From assembly GCA_017625405.1 (NCBI GenBank), contig JAGALB010000042.1, positions 1 to 59,294 of the forward strand: a stretch of 59,294 nt of DNA. Direction: 5' to 3'. The notes below the pieces were generated by a model that was given only the letters and a program-made list of their open reading frames with translations, was not told the DNA's origin and ran no database searches. Shown here one piece after another: positions 27,277-35,702 of the stretch (position 1 is its first letter; each line of letters opens with the position of its first letter). Made by a program: the position numbers and the translations under genes. The DNA comes from Ruminiclostridium sp. GTDB lineage: Bacteria > Bacillota > Clostridia > Oscillospirales > Ruminococcaceae.

Positions 27277-28032
27277 TCAGTACATTTTCTTTCCGCCGAA
27301 ATCCTTTTTCAAGGCGGCAGAATTGGCAACAACGCACACAAGCACGGCAGCAACCGCAAGAACCACACAGCGGTTAATCTGGCTTGTAAAGCTTTCGGTG
27401 ACAATAAGCATATCGCCTATACCAAGAAGTATACCTGCCACAAGAGAAGCGAAGAGTCCTACCGATTCCCTGTCGGTAATAAGAGAAAACAGCATATTCA
27501 CCGTTCCGCAGAAAACGTACAGCATAAGCACCGCAAAAGATGCGGCAACAATTGTAGGAACGGGAGAATGCGAAAAATCGGAAGCAGATTGTCCTGCCAT
27601 AACACGAAAACCGATGAAATCGCCACTCCACACATCACTTAAATTGAACACTCTGTAGCTTACCGCAAAATTGAGAAGCAATATTATTCCGAAGAAAACC
27701 AGCGTATTGACAATGTATGTCACAAGCTTCACCGAAAGCCATTCACGGCGGCTTTCATACCGCAGCACCGCAATTTCTCCGAAGCCGCTGTCAAACATTA
27801 TTCCGCTTACCGCAAAAAGGTAAAGGGGAAGATAGATAAATACAATATTCATTGTATCGGTAAGTATCAGATACATGACTTCAAGGCAGGAAAATGCCGC
27901 CATATCCGCCATATCAATATACTTATGCACGCTTACAACCGCAGTAAAGGCGATAACCGCAATTGCAAAGCACCATCTTGCCGCAGGAAGATGACCTGTG
28001 ATTCCGTAAATAAGTCTTGATAATCGTTTCAT
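27277..28032 (-). CDS. ABC transporter permease (second)
   Basis: 251 residues with about six membrane helices ('FAIAVIAFTAVVS', 'LPLYLFAVSGIMF', 'LVFFGIILLLNFAVS', 'TIVAASFAVLMLYVF', 'LFASLVAGILLGIGDML', 'VVLAVAAVLVCVVAN'). No solute-binding or large external domain. The ATG at 28032 overlaps the preceding stop as ATGA, so translation is coupled. Together with the next two genes it forms a small exporter of the ABC-2 kind; substrate unknown. Confidence 0.75.
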   Translation of the reverse strand: MKRLSRLIYGITGHLPAARWCFAIAVIAFTAVVSVHKYIDMADMAAFSCLEVMYLILTDTMNIVFIYLPLYLFAVSGIMFDSGFGEIAVLRYESRREWLSVKLVTYIVNTLVFFGIILLLNFAVSYRVFNLSDVWSGDFIGFRVMAGQSASDFSHSPVPTIVAASFAVLMLYVFCGTVNMLFSLITDRESVGLFASLVAGILLGIGDMLIVTESFTSQINRCVVLAVAAVLVCVVANSAALKKDFGGKKMY

Positions 28033-28709
28033 CTGCGGCCACCTGCCTTTCCGAGAAGAGTAAGCAGAAAGCCTACCGCTGCAAGACACAGAGGAATGAT
28101 AAATCTTTCGATTGTTATATCGCTGCCATAGACAGAGGGCGAAATATCAAGGGGCGGATAGAATCTTTCCAGCTTCAGAAGCGGAAATGCGTATATGCAG
28201 AGCAGATATATAACCTGGGGCATTACAAGCGGCACATAACGCTGACGGTTTACAAAGGTAAGACCGTAAGAAATCACCGCATAGGAAAAGCCGAAGGAAA
28301 GTGACATCATCAGAACGGAAAAATCATACGGGAATTCCTTTATTCCGTCCATGAAAAAGCATACGACAAACAATATGAGCTGAGGTATGAAAAGGGCTGC
28401 CGCACCTGAAATTCCGCAGGTCAGCATGCGTCTTAGTTCATATCCGCCTGCACGGAGCTTTATCTTCATAAGCGTATCATAACGTGTTTCCTTTTCCTGC
28501 ATAATCATAACCGCATATGGCATAGCCGCAAGCACAGGCGCTACAAATGGCAGTGCAAGAGACTGGGAACACAGATAAAGCATTTCACTGTCGCATGTGC
28601 CCATGACGGACAGCATTCCGCCGAAAAGCAGAAAAAGATCAAGTACAACGCTTATGTAAAAAGCAGGCTCTGTAAAAATACGTTTCAGATCAGTAACAAT
28701 AAATCTCAT
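28029..28709 (-). CDS. ABC transporter permease (first)
   Basis: 226 residues with six predicted helices and no signature beyond the ABC-2-like layout ('FIVTDLKRIFTEPAFYISVVLDLFLLF' at the start). Both ends overlap neighbours by ATGA (28706-28709 and 28029-28032), a strict coupling that usually fixes subunit stoichiometry. Confidence 0.75.
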   Translation of the reverse strand: MRFIVTDLKRIFTEPAFYISVVLDLFLLFGGMLSVMGTCDSEMLYLCSQSLALPFVAPVLAAMPYAVMIMQEKETRYDTLMKIKLRAGGYELRRMLTCGISGAAALFIPQLILFVVCFFMDGIKEFPYDFSVLMMSLSFGFSYAVISYGLTFVNRQRYVPLVMPQVIYLLCIYAFPLLKLERFYPPLDISPSVYGSDITIERFIIPLCLAAVGFLLTLLGKAGGRR

Positions 28710-29365
28710 ACGGTTACCTTCTTTGCTTCAAGCTCAGTCACCTGTGCGTTTTCAATACGGAATATCCTTGTGCAGAGTGCTTCGATATCCTCGGAAATAT
28801 GGCTTGCTATGACTATCGTCGCACCAGCTTCGTTAAGCTCTGAAAAAAGCTTTCTGATTTCATTTACCGATTCTGCGTCAAGGCTGTTCATAGGCTCGTC
28901 CAGCACAAGCAGCTCCGGCTTGTTCATGACCGCCTGTATTATGCCCAGCTTCTGACGCATACCGAGAGAATATGTCCGCACAGGGCGGCGGTTTTTAGGG
29001 TCAAGCCCCAGCCTTGTCATAAGCGCACAGATTTCTGCCTTGGGCACGGGATTATGGCTCATGGAATTAAGGATTTTCAGGTTCTTAAGACCACTGTAAT
29101 GAGGAATAAAGCCGGGAGTTTCAATCATGACTCCTACCGAAGGGAAAAAGCTGCCCTTACCCGAATAATTTTCGTTATCAATGATAACTTTGCCCTCATC
29201 AGGCACAAGGAGTCCTGTCATAAGCTTGAAAATAACGGTCTTACCGCTTCCGTTGCGGCCGATAAATCCGCATATTTCACCTTTTTCTATCATAAAATCC
29301 GCAGACTTTACCACGGGAATCCTGTTGAAACTCTTACTTACATTTTTAAAGCAGATATAGCTCAT
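28706..29365 (-). CDS. ABC transporter ATPase (BcrA-like)
   Basis: 219 residues. Walker A 'GRNGSGKT', signature 'YSLGMRQKLG', Walker B 'LLVLDEPMNSLD' and H-loop 'IASHISED' are all intact. The sequence type is that of BcrA-like ATPases that drive peptide or lipid exporters and bacitracin-type resistance pumps. First gene of an operon of ATPase, two permeases and a Thr-rich exported protein, with a consensus promoter. No GntR or two-component regulator is next to it. Confidence 0.92.
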   Translation of the reverse strand: MSYICFKNVSKSFNRIPVVKSADFMIEKGEICGFIGRNGSGKTVIFKLMTGLLVPDEGKVIIDNENYSGKGSFFPSVGVMIETPGFIPHYSGLKNLKILNSMSHNPVPKAEICALMTRLGLDPKNRRPVRTYSLGMRQKLGIIQAVMNKPELLVLDEPMNSLDAESVNEIRKLFSELNEAGATIVIASHISEDIEALCTRIFRIENAQVTELEAKKVTV

Positions 29366-29395
29366 GAAATCTGTCCTTTCAAATCAGTTTCTTTA

Positions 29396-29424
29396 AGTAT
29401 AATATTTTTCCCTGTAAATGTCAA
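29396..29424 (-). promoter_or_regulatory. Consensus promoter of the ABC-exporter operon
   Basis: On the minus strand TTGACA (29419-29424), 17 bp, TATACT (29396-29401); the ATG at 29365 is close behind, leaving a short leader. Confidence 0.85.
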
Positions 29425-29425
29425 C

Positions 29426-29455
29426 GTGCGTCTGCGAAAAAGCACGCAGACGCAC
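29426..29455 (-). terminator. GC-rich hairpin after the P-II-like gene
   Basis: Perfect 11-bp stem GTGCGTCTGCG / CGCAGACGCAC with an 8-nt loop, 12 nt past the stop of the P-II-like gene. No T-run follows, and the stem abuts the -35 of the ABC operon promoter. It may be a weak terminator or protect the mRNA end. Confidence 0.5.
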
Positions 29456-29467
29456 ATAACATAATGA

Positions 29468-30148
29468 TTATTTTACCATTTCCTCGATATTGAGGTGCTT
29501 TCCTGCAAGACCGAGAGCGCTGTCAACAGGAAGAGAGAAGCATATACCACGGTTTTCGGTAAGTATTCCTGCGGTTTCGAGAATACCGCTCATAACCTTT
29601 TCCCTGTCTTCCCTGGGCACTACAATAAGCACCACATCCTTTTCAGGCTGAATGGAAATGCCAAGGAATTTTGCAGCCTCCTCGCCGCCGAGTCCAAGAC
29701 CGTGAATAAGCGTACCGCCTCTTGCGCCTGCTGCCTTTGCGGCTTCCTTTACCGCTTCAAAACCGCCGCGGTTTACGATTGTTATTATAAGCTCATGCTT
29801 TATTTCATTCATTTCAGTTGTACCCTCCGTTTCAGGTTTAGTTCCGTTCAGAGCAAATGCCGAGCCAGACGCTCCTGTAAGCGGCATTGTAAATGCAATA
29901 CCCTTACCCGCTTCGGTAAGCGAAAGCTTTTTATTGTAGACGTCATAGAGCTGCATAACCTTATTATCAGCCACAAACGAAACTGTAACTATCTTCTTGT
30001 TTTCGCCGAGTCCGAGATAATCAAGCATTCTCGAATCGGCAGAGCCGAAGCCGTGAGTCATAAAACGGCACGGAACATTTTCTTCTGCGGAAATATTCTG
30101 AACCAGCTGCATACAGCTGTAATCAGCAATAAGCACCATAGCCTTCAT
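29468..30148 (-). CDS. Tandem P-II-like regulatory protein
   Basis: 226 residues that read as two ferredoxin-like P-II-type halves: about 1-95 ('MKAMVLIADYS...MTHGFGSADSRMLDYLGLG') and about 115-215 ('HELIITIVNRGGFEAVKEAAKAAGARGGTLIHGLG', 'DVVLIVVPREDREKVMSGI'). Classical GlnB is about 112 residues, has a Tyr-bearing T-loop and forms trimers; here the halves are fused and the T-loops look short. The start overlaps the stop of the DUF1538 gene by 1 nt (TAATG). P-II-like proteins often gate a neighbouring membrane channel in response to nucleotides, so control of DUF1538 is the likely role (inference). Confidence 0.82.
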   Translation of the reverse strand: MKAMVLIADYSCMQLVQNISAEENVPCRFMTHGFGSADSRMLDYLGLGENKKIVTVSFVADNKVMQLYDVYNKKLSLTEAGKGIAFTMPLTGASGSAFALNGTKPETEGTTEMNEIKHELIITIVNRGGFEAVKEAAKAAGARGGTLIHGLGLGGEEAAKFLGISIQPEKDVVLIVVPREDREKVMSGILETAGILTENRGICFSLPVDSALGLAGKHLNIEEMVK

Positions 30149-31710
30149 TATAACGCACCGTCCTTTCCGTTATCAAGCCATACAGCCTTGTCACACTGCG
30201 CATCCAGCACAATCGGGAAAACACCGGCAGGTGCTTTTGTGGCAGGAGCAGCCTTGAATTTACTGATAAGACCAAGAATCTGAATTGTAAGCAAAGGAGT
30301 CATGGCAACCATTGCTACTATACCGAATGCGTCTTCCGCAATATTACCGCCTACCGCACTGCACGCACCCATTGCAAGAGGAAGCAGGAATGTGGCTGTA
30401 AGAGGTCCTGACGCTACGCCGCCGGCGTCGAAAGCTACCGATGTGAAAATCGGCGGAACAATACAGCTGATGATAAGCGCAAGAGCATATCCGGGAATGA
30501 TGAACCAGAGAATGGAGATACCTGTAAGGCATCTGAGCATTGCAATACCTACCGACGCCGCAACACCGAGAGCAAGGCTTGTTCCCAGCGCTCTGGCGGA
30601 AATTCTGCCCTCTGTTATGGTTTCAACCTGCTGCTTCAGCACGTGAACCGCAGGCTCGGCGGAAACTATGAAATAACCGATAAGCATTCCTATGGGGATA
30701 ATAAGCCAGGAAAACTTGCTGCCAGCAAGACTTTCGCCCAGATACTGACCGATGGGCATAAAGCCTACATTTGCGCCTGTAAGGAAAAGTACAAGGCCTA
30801 TATATGTAAAAGCAAGACCTACAAAAATCTTGATGAGTGTTTTCTTGTCAAGCTTCAGGGAAATCAGATTGAACACAAGGAAGAATGCAACAACAGGGAG
30901 AAGCGCCGATGCTACTTCCTCCATATAATGGGGAAATGCCTTAAGAAACTGAGCAAACGCTTCAGAAACAGACTCATAGCTTCCCGCAGGGGTAAGCGTC
31001 TGCTCAATTGTATCGGTGTTGTTCATTGCGCCGAGAATAAGAACGGTGAGAATAGGTCCTATCGAACACATGGCTACAAGACCGAAGCTGTCTTCTGCGG
31101 AGGTTTTATCGCCACGGATTGAAGAAAGACCCAGACCAAGCGCCATAATGAATGGAACCGTGATAGGTCCTGTTGTAACACCGCCCGAATCAAATGAGGT
31201 AGGAATGAAGCCCGATGAAATAAGCGGCGAGCAGGCGAATCCGAAAACCAGTGCATAGAAAATTATAAACAGCATAGATATTCTTATCTGCAGGAATATA
31301 CGCAGAAAAGCCAGTGCAAGGAAAAGACCCACACCGATACCCACAGCCCAGATCATAACGGTGGAATCAACAATCGGCGTCTGATCCGCAAGAACTTTAA
31401 GATCAGGCTCTGCAACCGTAACCAGCGCACCTATCAGAAAGCAGACCGGCAGAATAAGCCATATCTTCCGCATTTTGACAAGCTTTGCGCCTATCTGTTC
31501 GCCGATAATGATCATGGATGTATCAGCACCCAGCGTAAACAGGCCTATGCCAACAACCAGCAGAACAGTTCCCACAAAGAACATGAAGAACAGTTCACCG
31601 CTTATAGGTACGATTGATATCATCAACAGGAATACAACTGCAGCAACAGGAAGTACTGATGCCAGTGATTCCTTGATCTTTTCTATAAGATTCTTCTTCA
31701 ATGCACTCAC
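30148..31710 (-). CDS. DUF1538 integral membrane protein
   Basis: About 520 residues with at least twelve membrane helices in two related halves. The repeated motif is 'FDSGGVTTGPITVPF' in the first half and 'FDAGGVASGPLTATF' in the second, each followed by '(A)EDSFG/EDAFGLVAM'. The duplication suggests a transporter or channel with pseudo-twofold symmetry. DUF1538 proteins have no established substrate. The start is uncertain: GTG at 31710 overlaps GAAAGGTG, and TTG at 31701 is better spaced. It is coupled to the tandem P-II-like gene, a pairing that points to nucleotide- or nitrogen-responsive gating. Confidence 0.85.
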   Translation of the reverse strand: MSALKKNLIEKIKESLASVLPVAAVVFLLMISIVPISGELFFMFFVGTVLLVVGIGLFTLGADTSMIIIGEQIGAKLVKMRKIWLILPVCFLIGALVTVAEPDLKVLADQTPIVDSTVMIWAVGIGVGLFLALAFLRIFLQIRISMLFIIFYALVFGFACSPLISSGFIPTSFDSGGVTTGPITVPFIMALGLGLSSIRGDKTSAEDSFGLVAMCSIGPILTVLILGAMNNTDTIEQTLTPAGSYESVSEAFAQFLKAFPHYMEEVASALLPVVAFFLVFNLISLKLDKKTLIKIFVGLAFTYIGLVLFLTGANVGFMPIGQYLGESLAGSKFSWLIIPIGMLIGYFIVSAEPAVHVLKQQVETITEGRISARALGTSLALGVAASVGIAMLRCLTGISILWFIIPGYALALIISCIVPPIFTSVAFDAGGVASGPLTATFLLPLAMGACSAVGGNIAEDAFGIVAMVAMTPLLTIQILGLISKFKAAPATKAPAGVFPIVLDAQCDKAVWLDNGKDGAL

Positions 31711-31733
31711 CTTTCAAAAATATTCATTTATTA

Positions 31734-31762
31734 ATTATAGCACATTTTTTTATTATTAGCAA
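31734..31762 (-). promoter_or_regulatory. Extended -10 promoter of the DUF1538/P-II operon
   Basis: On the minus strand TTGCTA (31757-31762), 17 bp, TATAAT (31734-31739) preceded by TGTGC. The string TGTGCTATAATTAATAAA is shared with the lipoprotein promoter at 19954. Confidence 0.7.
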
Positions 31763-31870
31763 CTTAAAACCGGCAAAGAATCGTATAAGCATGAAAATAA
31801 CAATAATTCCCCCAAAAGGACTTTATAAAGCAAATAAATCCATGAACAGTGAAATTCAAACGAGGAGATT

Positions 31871-31891
31871 ATGAAGCTTATATCCGAATAA
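31871..31891 (+). other. Six-codon open frame with good ribosome binding site
   Basis: GAGGAG at 31863-31868 is followed by ATG and a frame MKLISE then TAA. No promoter or downstream plus-strand gene is evident; a terminator follows at 31908-31950. It may be the stub of a deleted gene or chance. Confidence 0.25.
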
Positions 31892-31907
31892 TACTTTTAC
31901 AATTTCA

Positions 31908-31950
31908 AAAACAAAGCTGACACAAATAAATTGTGTCAGCGTTTGTTATT
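31908..31950. terminator. Terminator of the nitroreductase gene
   Basis: Stem GCTGACACAA / TTGTGTCAGC with flanking AAACAAA/TTTGTT. The minus strand continues with TTTGTTTTT, so it serves the nitroreductase; the plus side is weaker. Confidence 0.85.
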
Positions 31951-31957
31951 TTCTGCT

Positions 31958-32476
31958 TTAAAAGCTGTCGTAGAACACAACCTCTTCCATAGGTCTTGAT
32001 TTGAAATGCATATCCAGCGGCTTCGCTTCTTCGGAAGGATAGCCCATAACCAGTAAAGCTGTCGGTTCGTAGTTTTCAGGAATATTGAAAGTCTCACGCA
32101 TTGACGCAGGATTGAAATGCATTACCCAGCAGCAGCCCACGCCGATATTATGTGCGGCAAGCATCATATGAGTTGCGACAATGTCAGCGTCAACAGGCGA
32201 TGACAAAGCACCGTCATAAGGTCTTTTCCAGCTTTCCTCCCTGTTGTGGCAGACCAGCATTGCTGTCGATGCATTGAAATGGCACTTTGTACAGCCTTTC
32301 AGCTTTTCTATTGACGTATCACTGTTCAGAACAAGTATTCTCTGTGGCTGGTAGTTGCAGCCTGTGGGCGCTTTGTGCCCTGCATCAAGAATTATGTCAA
32401 TATCGTTCTGCTTTAAATGCTCGTTTTTAAATTTCCTTACCGAATAACGCTCGGCAATAAGCTTTTCAAATTCCAT
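31958..32476 (-). CDS. Nitroreductase-family flavoprotein
   Basis: 172 residues. 'RYSVRKFKNEHL' at the N-terminus is the FMN-phosphate binding signature, 'HKAPTGCNYQPQRILV' the second FMN contact, and 'VDADIVATHMMLAAHNIGVGCCWV' the dimer/FMN helix. These FMN enzymes reduce nitro compounds, quinones or flavins with NAD(P)H; the true substrate is unknown. Monocistronic, AAGGAGAA before the ATG. Confidence 0.9.
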   Translation of the reverse strand: MEFEKLIAERYSVRKFKNEHLKQNDIDIILDAGHKAPTGCNYQPQRILVLNSDTSIEKLKGCTKCHFNASTAMLVCHNREESWKRPYDGALSSPVDADIVATHMMLAAHNIGVGCCWVMHFNPASMRETFNIPENYEPTALLVMGYPSEEAKPLDMHFKSRPMEEVVFYDSF

Positions 32477-32555
32477 AACATTCTCCTTATAAAATGTATA
32501 ACAATTACATTTTACTATTACTTCGGAAATATGTCAACAGCAGATATAAATATGC

Positions 32556-32592
32556 AACGGCCCTACACAGTTAAATCCTGCGGAGAGCCGTT
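32556..32592 (-). terminator. Possible weak terminator after the Gfo/Idh operon
   Basis: AACGGC / GCCGTT 6-bp stem around a 25-nt loop, downstream of the Gfo/Idh gene. No T-run follows on the minus strand. Confidence 0.25.
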
Positions 32593-32641
32593 ATAATTCT
32601 GATTTATTCAAGACCGATGAGCATGCCGCATTATGCCTGCA

Positions 32642-32712
32642 TTACCATCTGACCTTCCACCGCTCACGAAGCTTTTCGATGTTTTCGCCGTGAGCGGATG
32701 TTATTTTTTTGA
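32642..32712 (-). promoter_or_regulatory. Candidate -1 frameshift signal at the end of the Gfo/Idh gene
   Basis: In mRNA sense, TC A AAA AAA TAA: a slippery A heptamer (32710-32704) in the correct phase, directly followed by the zero-frame stop. A six-base spacer leads into a perfect 9-bp stem CCGCTCACG / CGTGAGCGG (32697-32660). A -1 shift adds 20 residues, starting ITSAHGENIEKL and ending RWKVRW, then stops at 32642-32644. A one-base error in the A-run would look the same. Confidence 0.5.
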
Positions 32713-33813
32713 GCAGCTCTCGTTTCCGCACAGCTCGTTGAGGTGCTTTTCGAAAAGAGCTTCATCTGTGGGAATTTCAGCCCAGTCGTTTGTCCAGGTT
32801 GAAATATATGCGGCATTGGAGATAGAAAGGGAGTTAAGACCTTCTTCGCCTCTTGCAATCATTTCTGTGCCGTTAAGAATTGACTGTGCAAACGCTTCAA
32901 GCACTTCGGGATGACCCTCAGGCTCGGGTGCGGTAAATTCTTCGTAAGTATTGGAGGGAGTTGCAAAGCCTTCCTTGGATGTAAAGCAGAATTCACGTTC
33001 GGGAACATCCAGTTTCCACCAGCAGAGTTTACCGTGTTCGACAACAATCTTGCCCTTGTCGCCTGTGATTTCAAGACGGTTGGTACCGCAGGCATCGCCT
33101 GTTGTGGTAATGAAAGTAGCGGTAGCGCCGTTTTCGTATTCACCGAAGATTGTTACATCATCTTCTACCTTGATGTTATGATATTTACCAAACTCGCAGA
33201 AAGCACGTACTCTTTTCGGCATACCGAATATCCACTGCCAGAGGTCAAGGTTGTGGGGAGCCTGATTCAGAAGTACGCCGCCGCCCTCGCCGTTCCAGGT
33301 TGCACGCCATGTGCCGGAATCATAATACGCCTGTGTTCTGTACCAGTTTGTGATTATCCATACCATTCTCTTCAGCTCACCGAGCTGTCCGCTCTGCACA
33401 ATTTCACGTGCTTTTGCAAACATGGGATTTGTACGCTGATTGAACATGATACCGAACTTAACGCCTGATTTTTCAGCAGCTTCGTTCATCTCACGCACCT
33501 GTCTTGCGTAAACGCCTGCGGGCTTTTCGGTCAGAACGTGAATGTTGTGTTTGAAGCATTCCTTTGCAACGGTGGGATGGTCATAATGGGGAACAGCAAT
33601 AAGAACAGCATCAACAAGTCCGCTTGCCAGCATTTCCTTATAATCTGTGAAGCAGGCTACTTCGGGATGCTCCTTTGCCTTTTCCATCTTTTCGGGATTT
33701 ATGTCGCATACTGCCGCTATTTCAACAGAGGGGCACTTGCCGCCGAATACATTGTAAAAATGTCCGCTGCCCATGTTACCAAGGCCTACAATACCAAGTC
33801 TTATCTTATTCAT
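32701..33813 (-). CDS. Gfo/Idh/MocA-family sugar oxidoreductase
   Basis: 370 residues in zero frame. N-terminal Rossmann domain with 'LGIVGLGNMGSGH' (NAD(P) loop), 'LTEKPAGVYARQV' (the EKP motif with the catalytic-region Lys) and 'GGGVLLNQAPHNLDLWQW' (the metal/substrate HxxD-like motif). It oxidises or reduces a sugar or inositol using NAD(P); substrate unknown. It follows the TIM-barrel isomerase by 13 nt, a pairing usual for inositol- or ketosugar-type catabolism. The zero-frame ending in 'CSKK' is abrupt; see the candidate frameshift signal. Confidence 0.9.
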   Translation of the reverse strand: MNKIRLGIVGLGNMGSGHFYNVFGGKCPSVEIAAVCDINPEKMEKAKEHPEVACFTDYKEMLASGLVDAVLIAVPHYDHPTVAKECFKHNIHVLTEKPAGVYARQVREMNEAAEKSGVKFGIMFNQRTNPMFAKAREIVQSGQLGELKRMVWIITNWYRTQAYYDSGTWRATWNGEGGGVLLNQAPHNLDLWQWIFGMPKRVRAFCEFGKYHNIKVEDDVTIFGEYENGATATFITTTGDACGTNRLEITGDKGKIVVEHGKLCWWKLDVPEREFCFTSKEGFATPSNTYEEFTAPEPEGHPEVLEAFAQSILNGTEMIARGEEGLNSLSISNAAYISTWTNDWAEIPTDEALFEKHLNELCGNESCSKK

Positions 33814-33826
33814 AATGTTACTCCTT

Positions 33827-34645
33827 TTATAAAAGTTCCTTAAGTGCGTTTACCGCAGCATCGAATGCTGCTCTTAAAGAGGGATAGCAATATCCCATCT
33901 TTGTCTTTTCGCTGGCTTCCAGCTTGTCAAAGCCGTCAAAAACCGACAGATGCGGTTCTAGTGTAAGCACGCTGCCCTTGTAGTTTTTGAGAAGATAAGG
34001 CAGATTTCCGATACCTTTTCCTGCAGGTACAACCGAGCCGTCTGCCATAGCGTCCTTGATATGCATATACTCAACGTAGGGTGCAAGCTTTTCCCAGGCT
34101 TCCTTTGTATCCTGACCGCACTGAATGAAGTTTGCAGGGTCAAAAACAGCTCTCAGCTGAGGGAATTCCTTGTGTATTTCTTCACATCTGGAAGCAATAT
34201 CGCCGTAGATGCCCTTTTCGTTTTCGTGACAGAGGATAATTCCGCTTCCGTTTGCAGCGTTTATAAGCTTTTCAAGGCGGCTGAACACCTCGTCCTTGTA
34301 GCGTGCCGCATCTTCCGACGGAACATAGAAGCTGAACATTCTGATATGCTTTGCACCGAGAATATCAGCCAGTTCAAGCCCGTGTCTGAATTTATCAAGA
34401 TGTGCCTCGAAATCATCGCAGATTCCTGCCTTGCCGTAGGGAGAGCCAAGTGACCAGACACCAAGACCTGCGTCGTCAAGCTGCTTACGTACCTCACGTG
34501 CTTTTTCAAGTGAAATGTCGGAAATGTTCTGTCCGTCAACGCCTCTTATTTCGAGAAAATCAACGCCGTTTTCCTTCATTGCCTTTATCTGTTCGGATAT
34601 TCTGCCGTCTGCTTCATCTGCAAAAGCTGCAAGCTTAAAATTCAT
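33827..34645 (-). CDS. Sugar phosphate isomerase/epimerase (AP endonuclease 2-like TIM barrel)
   Basis: 272 residues with the metal-binding pattern of the xylose-isomerase-like barrel: Glu in 'DFLEIRGV', 'LCHENEKG', 'AVFDPANFIQCG', 'YMHIKDA' and 'LTLEPHL'. Enzymes of this family isomerise or epimerise ketosugars or inositols and usually sit with a Gfo/Idh dehydrogenase, as here. No signal peptide. Divergent from an AraC regulator that probably controls it. Confidence 0.88.
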   Translation of the reverse strand: MNFKLAAFADEADGRISEQIKAMKENGVDFLEIRGVDGQNISDISLEKAREVRKQLDDAGLGVWSLGSPYGKAGICDDFEAHLDKFRHGLELADILGAKHIRMFSFYVPSEDAARYKDEVFSRLEKLINAANGSGIILCHENEKGIYGDIASRCEEIHKEFPQLRAVFDPANFIQCGQDTKEAWEKLAPYVEYMHIKDAMADGSVVPAGKGIGNLPYLLKNYKGSVLTLEPHLSVFDGFDKLEASEKTKMGYCYPSLRAAFDAAVNALKELL

Positions 34646-34677
34646 AAGAACTTACCTCCGTTTTATTTATTGCTTTT

Positions 34678-34701
34678 ATTTTACCACAAATGAATTTGCA
34701 T
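34678..34701 (-). promoter_or_regulatory. Promoter/operator of the isomerase-oxidoreductase operon
   Basis: On the minus strand TGCAAAT-TCA-TTTGTGG-TAAAAT; TAAAAT (34678-34683) is the likely -10. The TGCAAAT...TTTGTGGTA core recurs at the promoters of uxaC and of the second AraC gene. Confidence 0.5.
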
Positions 34702-34726
34702 TTCCATTGTCTTTTTAAGCATAATA

Positions 34727-34757
34727 TATTGCAAATTCACGCAATATGTGTTATAAT
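34727..34757 (+). promoter_or_regulatory. Promoter and inverted repeat of the first AraC gene
   Basis: TTGCAA (34729-34734), 17 bp, TATAAT (34752-34757). A perfect inverted repeat ATATTGC-N8-GCAATAT (34727-34748) covers the -35 and fits autorepression. Confidence 0.65.
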
Positions 34758-34775
34758 TCAGCCAGAGGTGATATG

Positions 34776-35591
34776 ATGCTTAACGAATACAGCTTCGATG
34801 ATGTATATATACGTCACGCAATAGACAAGAACCCCGACGGAAAAGACTTCACCATGCACATCCATGACCGCTGTGAGATATATTTCTTTATTTCGGGGAA
34901 TGTTGAATATCTTGTAGAAGGTTCAAAATATCCTCTTGCAGAAAACAGCCTTATGATAATGCGGCCTGCAGAAGCTCACTCGCCGAAAATAAACGGCGGC
35001 GGCACATATGAACGCTATGCGGTTAACTTTCCTCTTGACCTTCTTAAAGGAATCGATACAGAAATGCGGCTTATGGCTCCTTTTACAAATCGTATCTTAG
35101 GTAAGGACAATATGTTTTCCGCCGAAGAATTTGATACAAAGCTTGTGCACAGGCTTTTCTCCGAAATGTGCAGCGATAATGACGATTACGGGAAAAGGCT
35201 GACAATAAACACTCATCTTATTGCTCTGCTGGATCTGATAAACCGTGCATGGAGCGAAAAGAAGAAAACGGGACAGAAGCGGCAGAGCACAGCAGAACGC
35301 ATTGTAATGTATGTCAACGACCACCTGACGGAGGATATTTCTGTTCCGCAGCTTGCTGAACATTTCTATTTAAGCGCATCACAGTTCAACCGTGTGTTCA
35401 GGCAGGCTACCGGTGCCGCACCATGGGATTATGTTATCAAAAAAAGACTCACTCTTGCCAAGGAACTGCTGCGAAAGGGCATTTCCGCACAGGAAGTGGC
35501 AGAAAGCTGTGGCTTTAAGGACTATTCGGTGTTTTACAGGGCTTACACAAAACACTTCGGACATCCACCAAAGCACAGTCAGATGAATTGA
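34776..35591 (+). CDS. AraC-family regulator (cupin plus HTH)
   Basis: 271 residues. N-terminal cupin with 'MHIHDRCEIYFFISGNVEYLVEG' and 'MRPAEAHSP'; C-terminal double HTH with 'ISVPQLAEHFYLSASQFNRVFRQATG' and 'AQEVAESCGFKDYSVFYRAYTKHFGHPP'. It probably senses a sugar or hexuronate and controls the divergent isomerase operon. ATG at 34776 is chosen because GAGGTG is 5 nt upstream; 34773 is possible. A convergent terminator separates it from kdgK. Confidence 0.92.
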   Translation: MLNEYSFDDVYIRHAIDKNPDGKDFTMHIHDRCEIYFFISGNVEYLVEGSKYPLAENSLMIMRPAEAHSPKINGGGTYERYAVNFPLDLLKGIDTEMRLMAPFTNRILGKDNMFSAEEFDTKLVHRLFSEMCSDNDDYGKRLTINTHLIALLDLINRAWSEKKKTGQKRQSTAERIVMYVNDHLTEDISVPQLAEHFYLSASQFNRVFRQATGAAPWDYVIKKRLTLAKELLRKGISAQEVAESCGFKDYSVFYRAYTKHFGHPPKHSQMN

Positions 35592-35626
35592 TGAAATTTT
35601 CGGATGGATATCCTGTATTATCACAG

Positions 35627-35665
35627 AAAACAGCGGAGAAAGTGAAATTTCTCCGCTGTTTTTTA
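35627..35665. terminator. Bidirectional terminator between AraC and kdgK
   Basis: Stem AAAACAGCGGAGAAA / TTTCTCCGCTGTTTT with a short loop and T-tracts on both strands, between convergent transcripts. Confidence 0.92.
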
Positions 35666-35702
35666 TAATTGAAGATGTTAGAGGAATATATCTGCCATGC
35701 TG

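Noticed and set aside
34727-34748. CRP-like or phage attachment site reading of the ATATTGC inverted repeat
   Set aside because: It overlaps a -35 box and shares a core with other promoters of the cluster, so a regulator site is simpler; no integrase is nearby.
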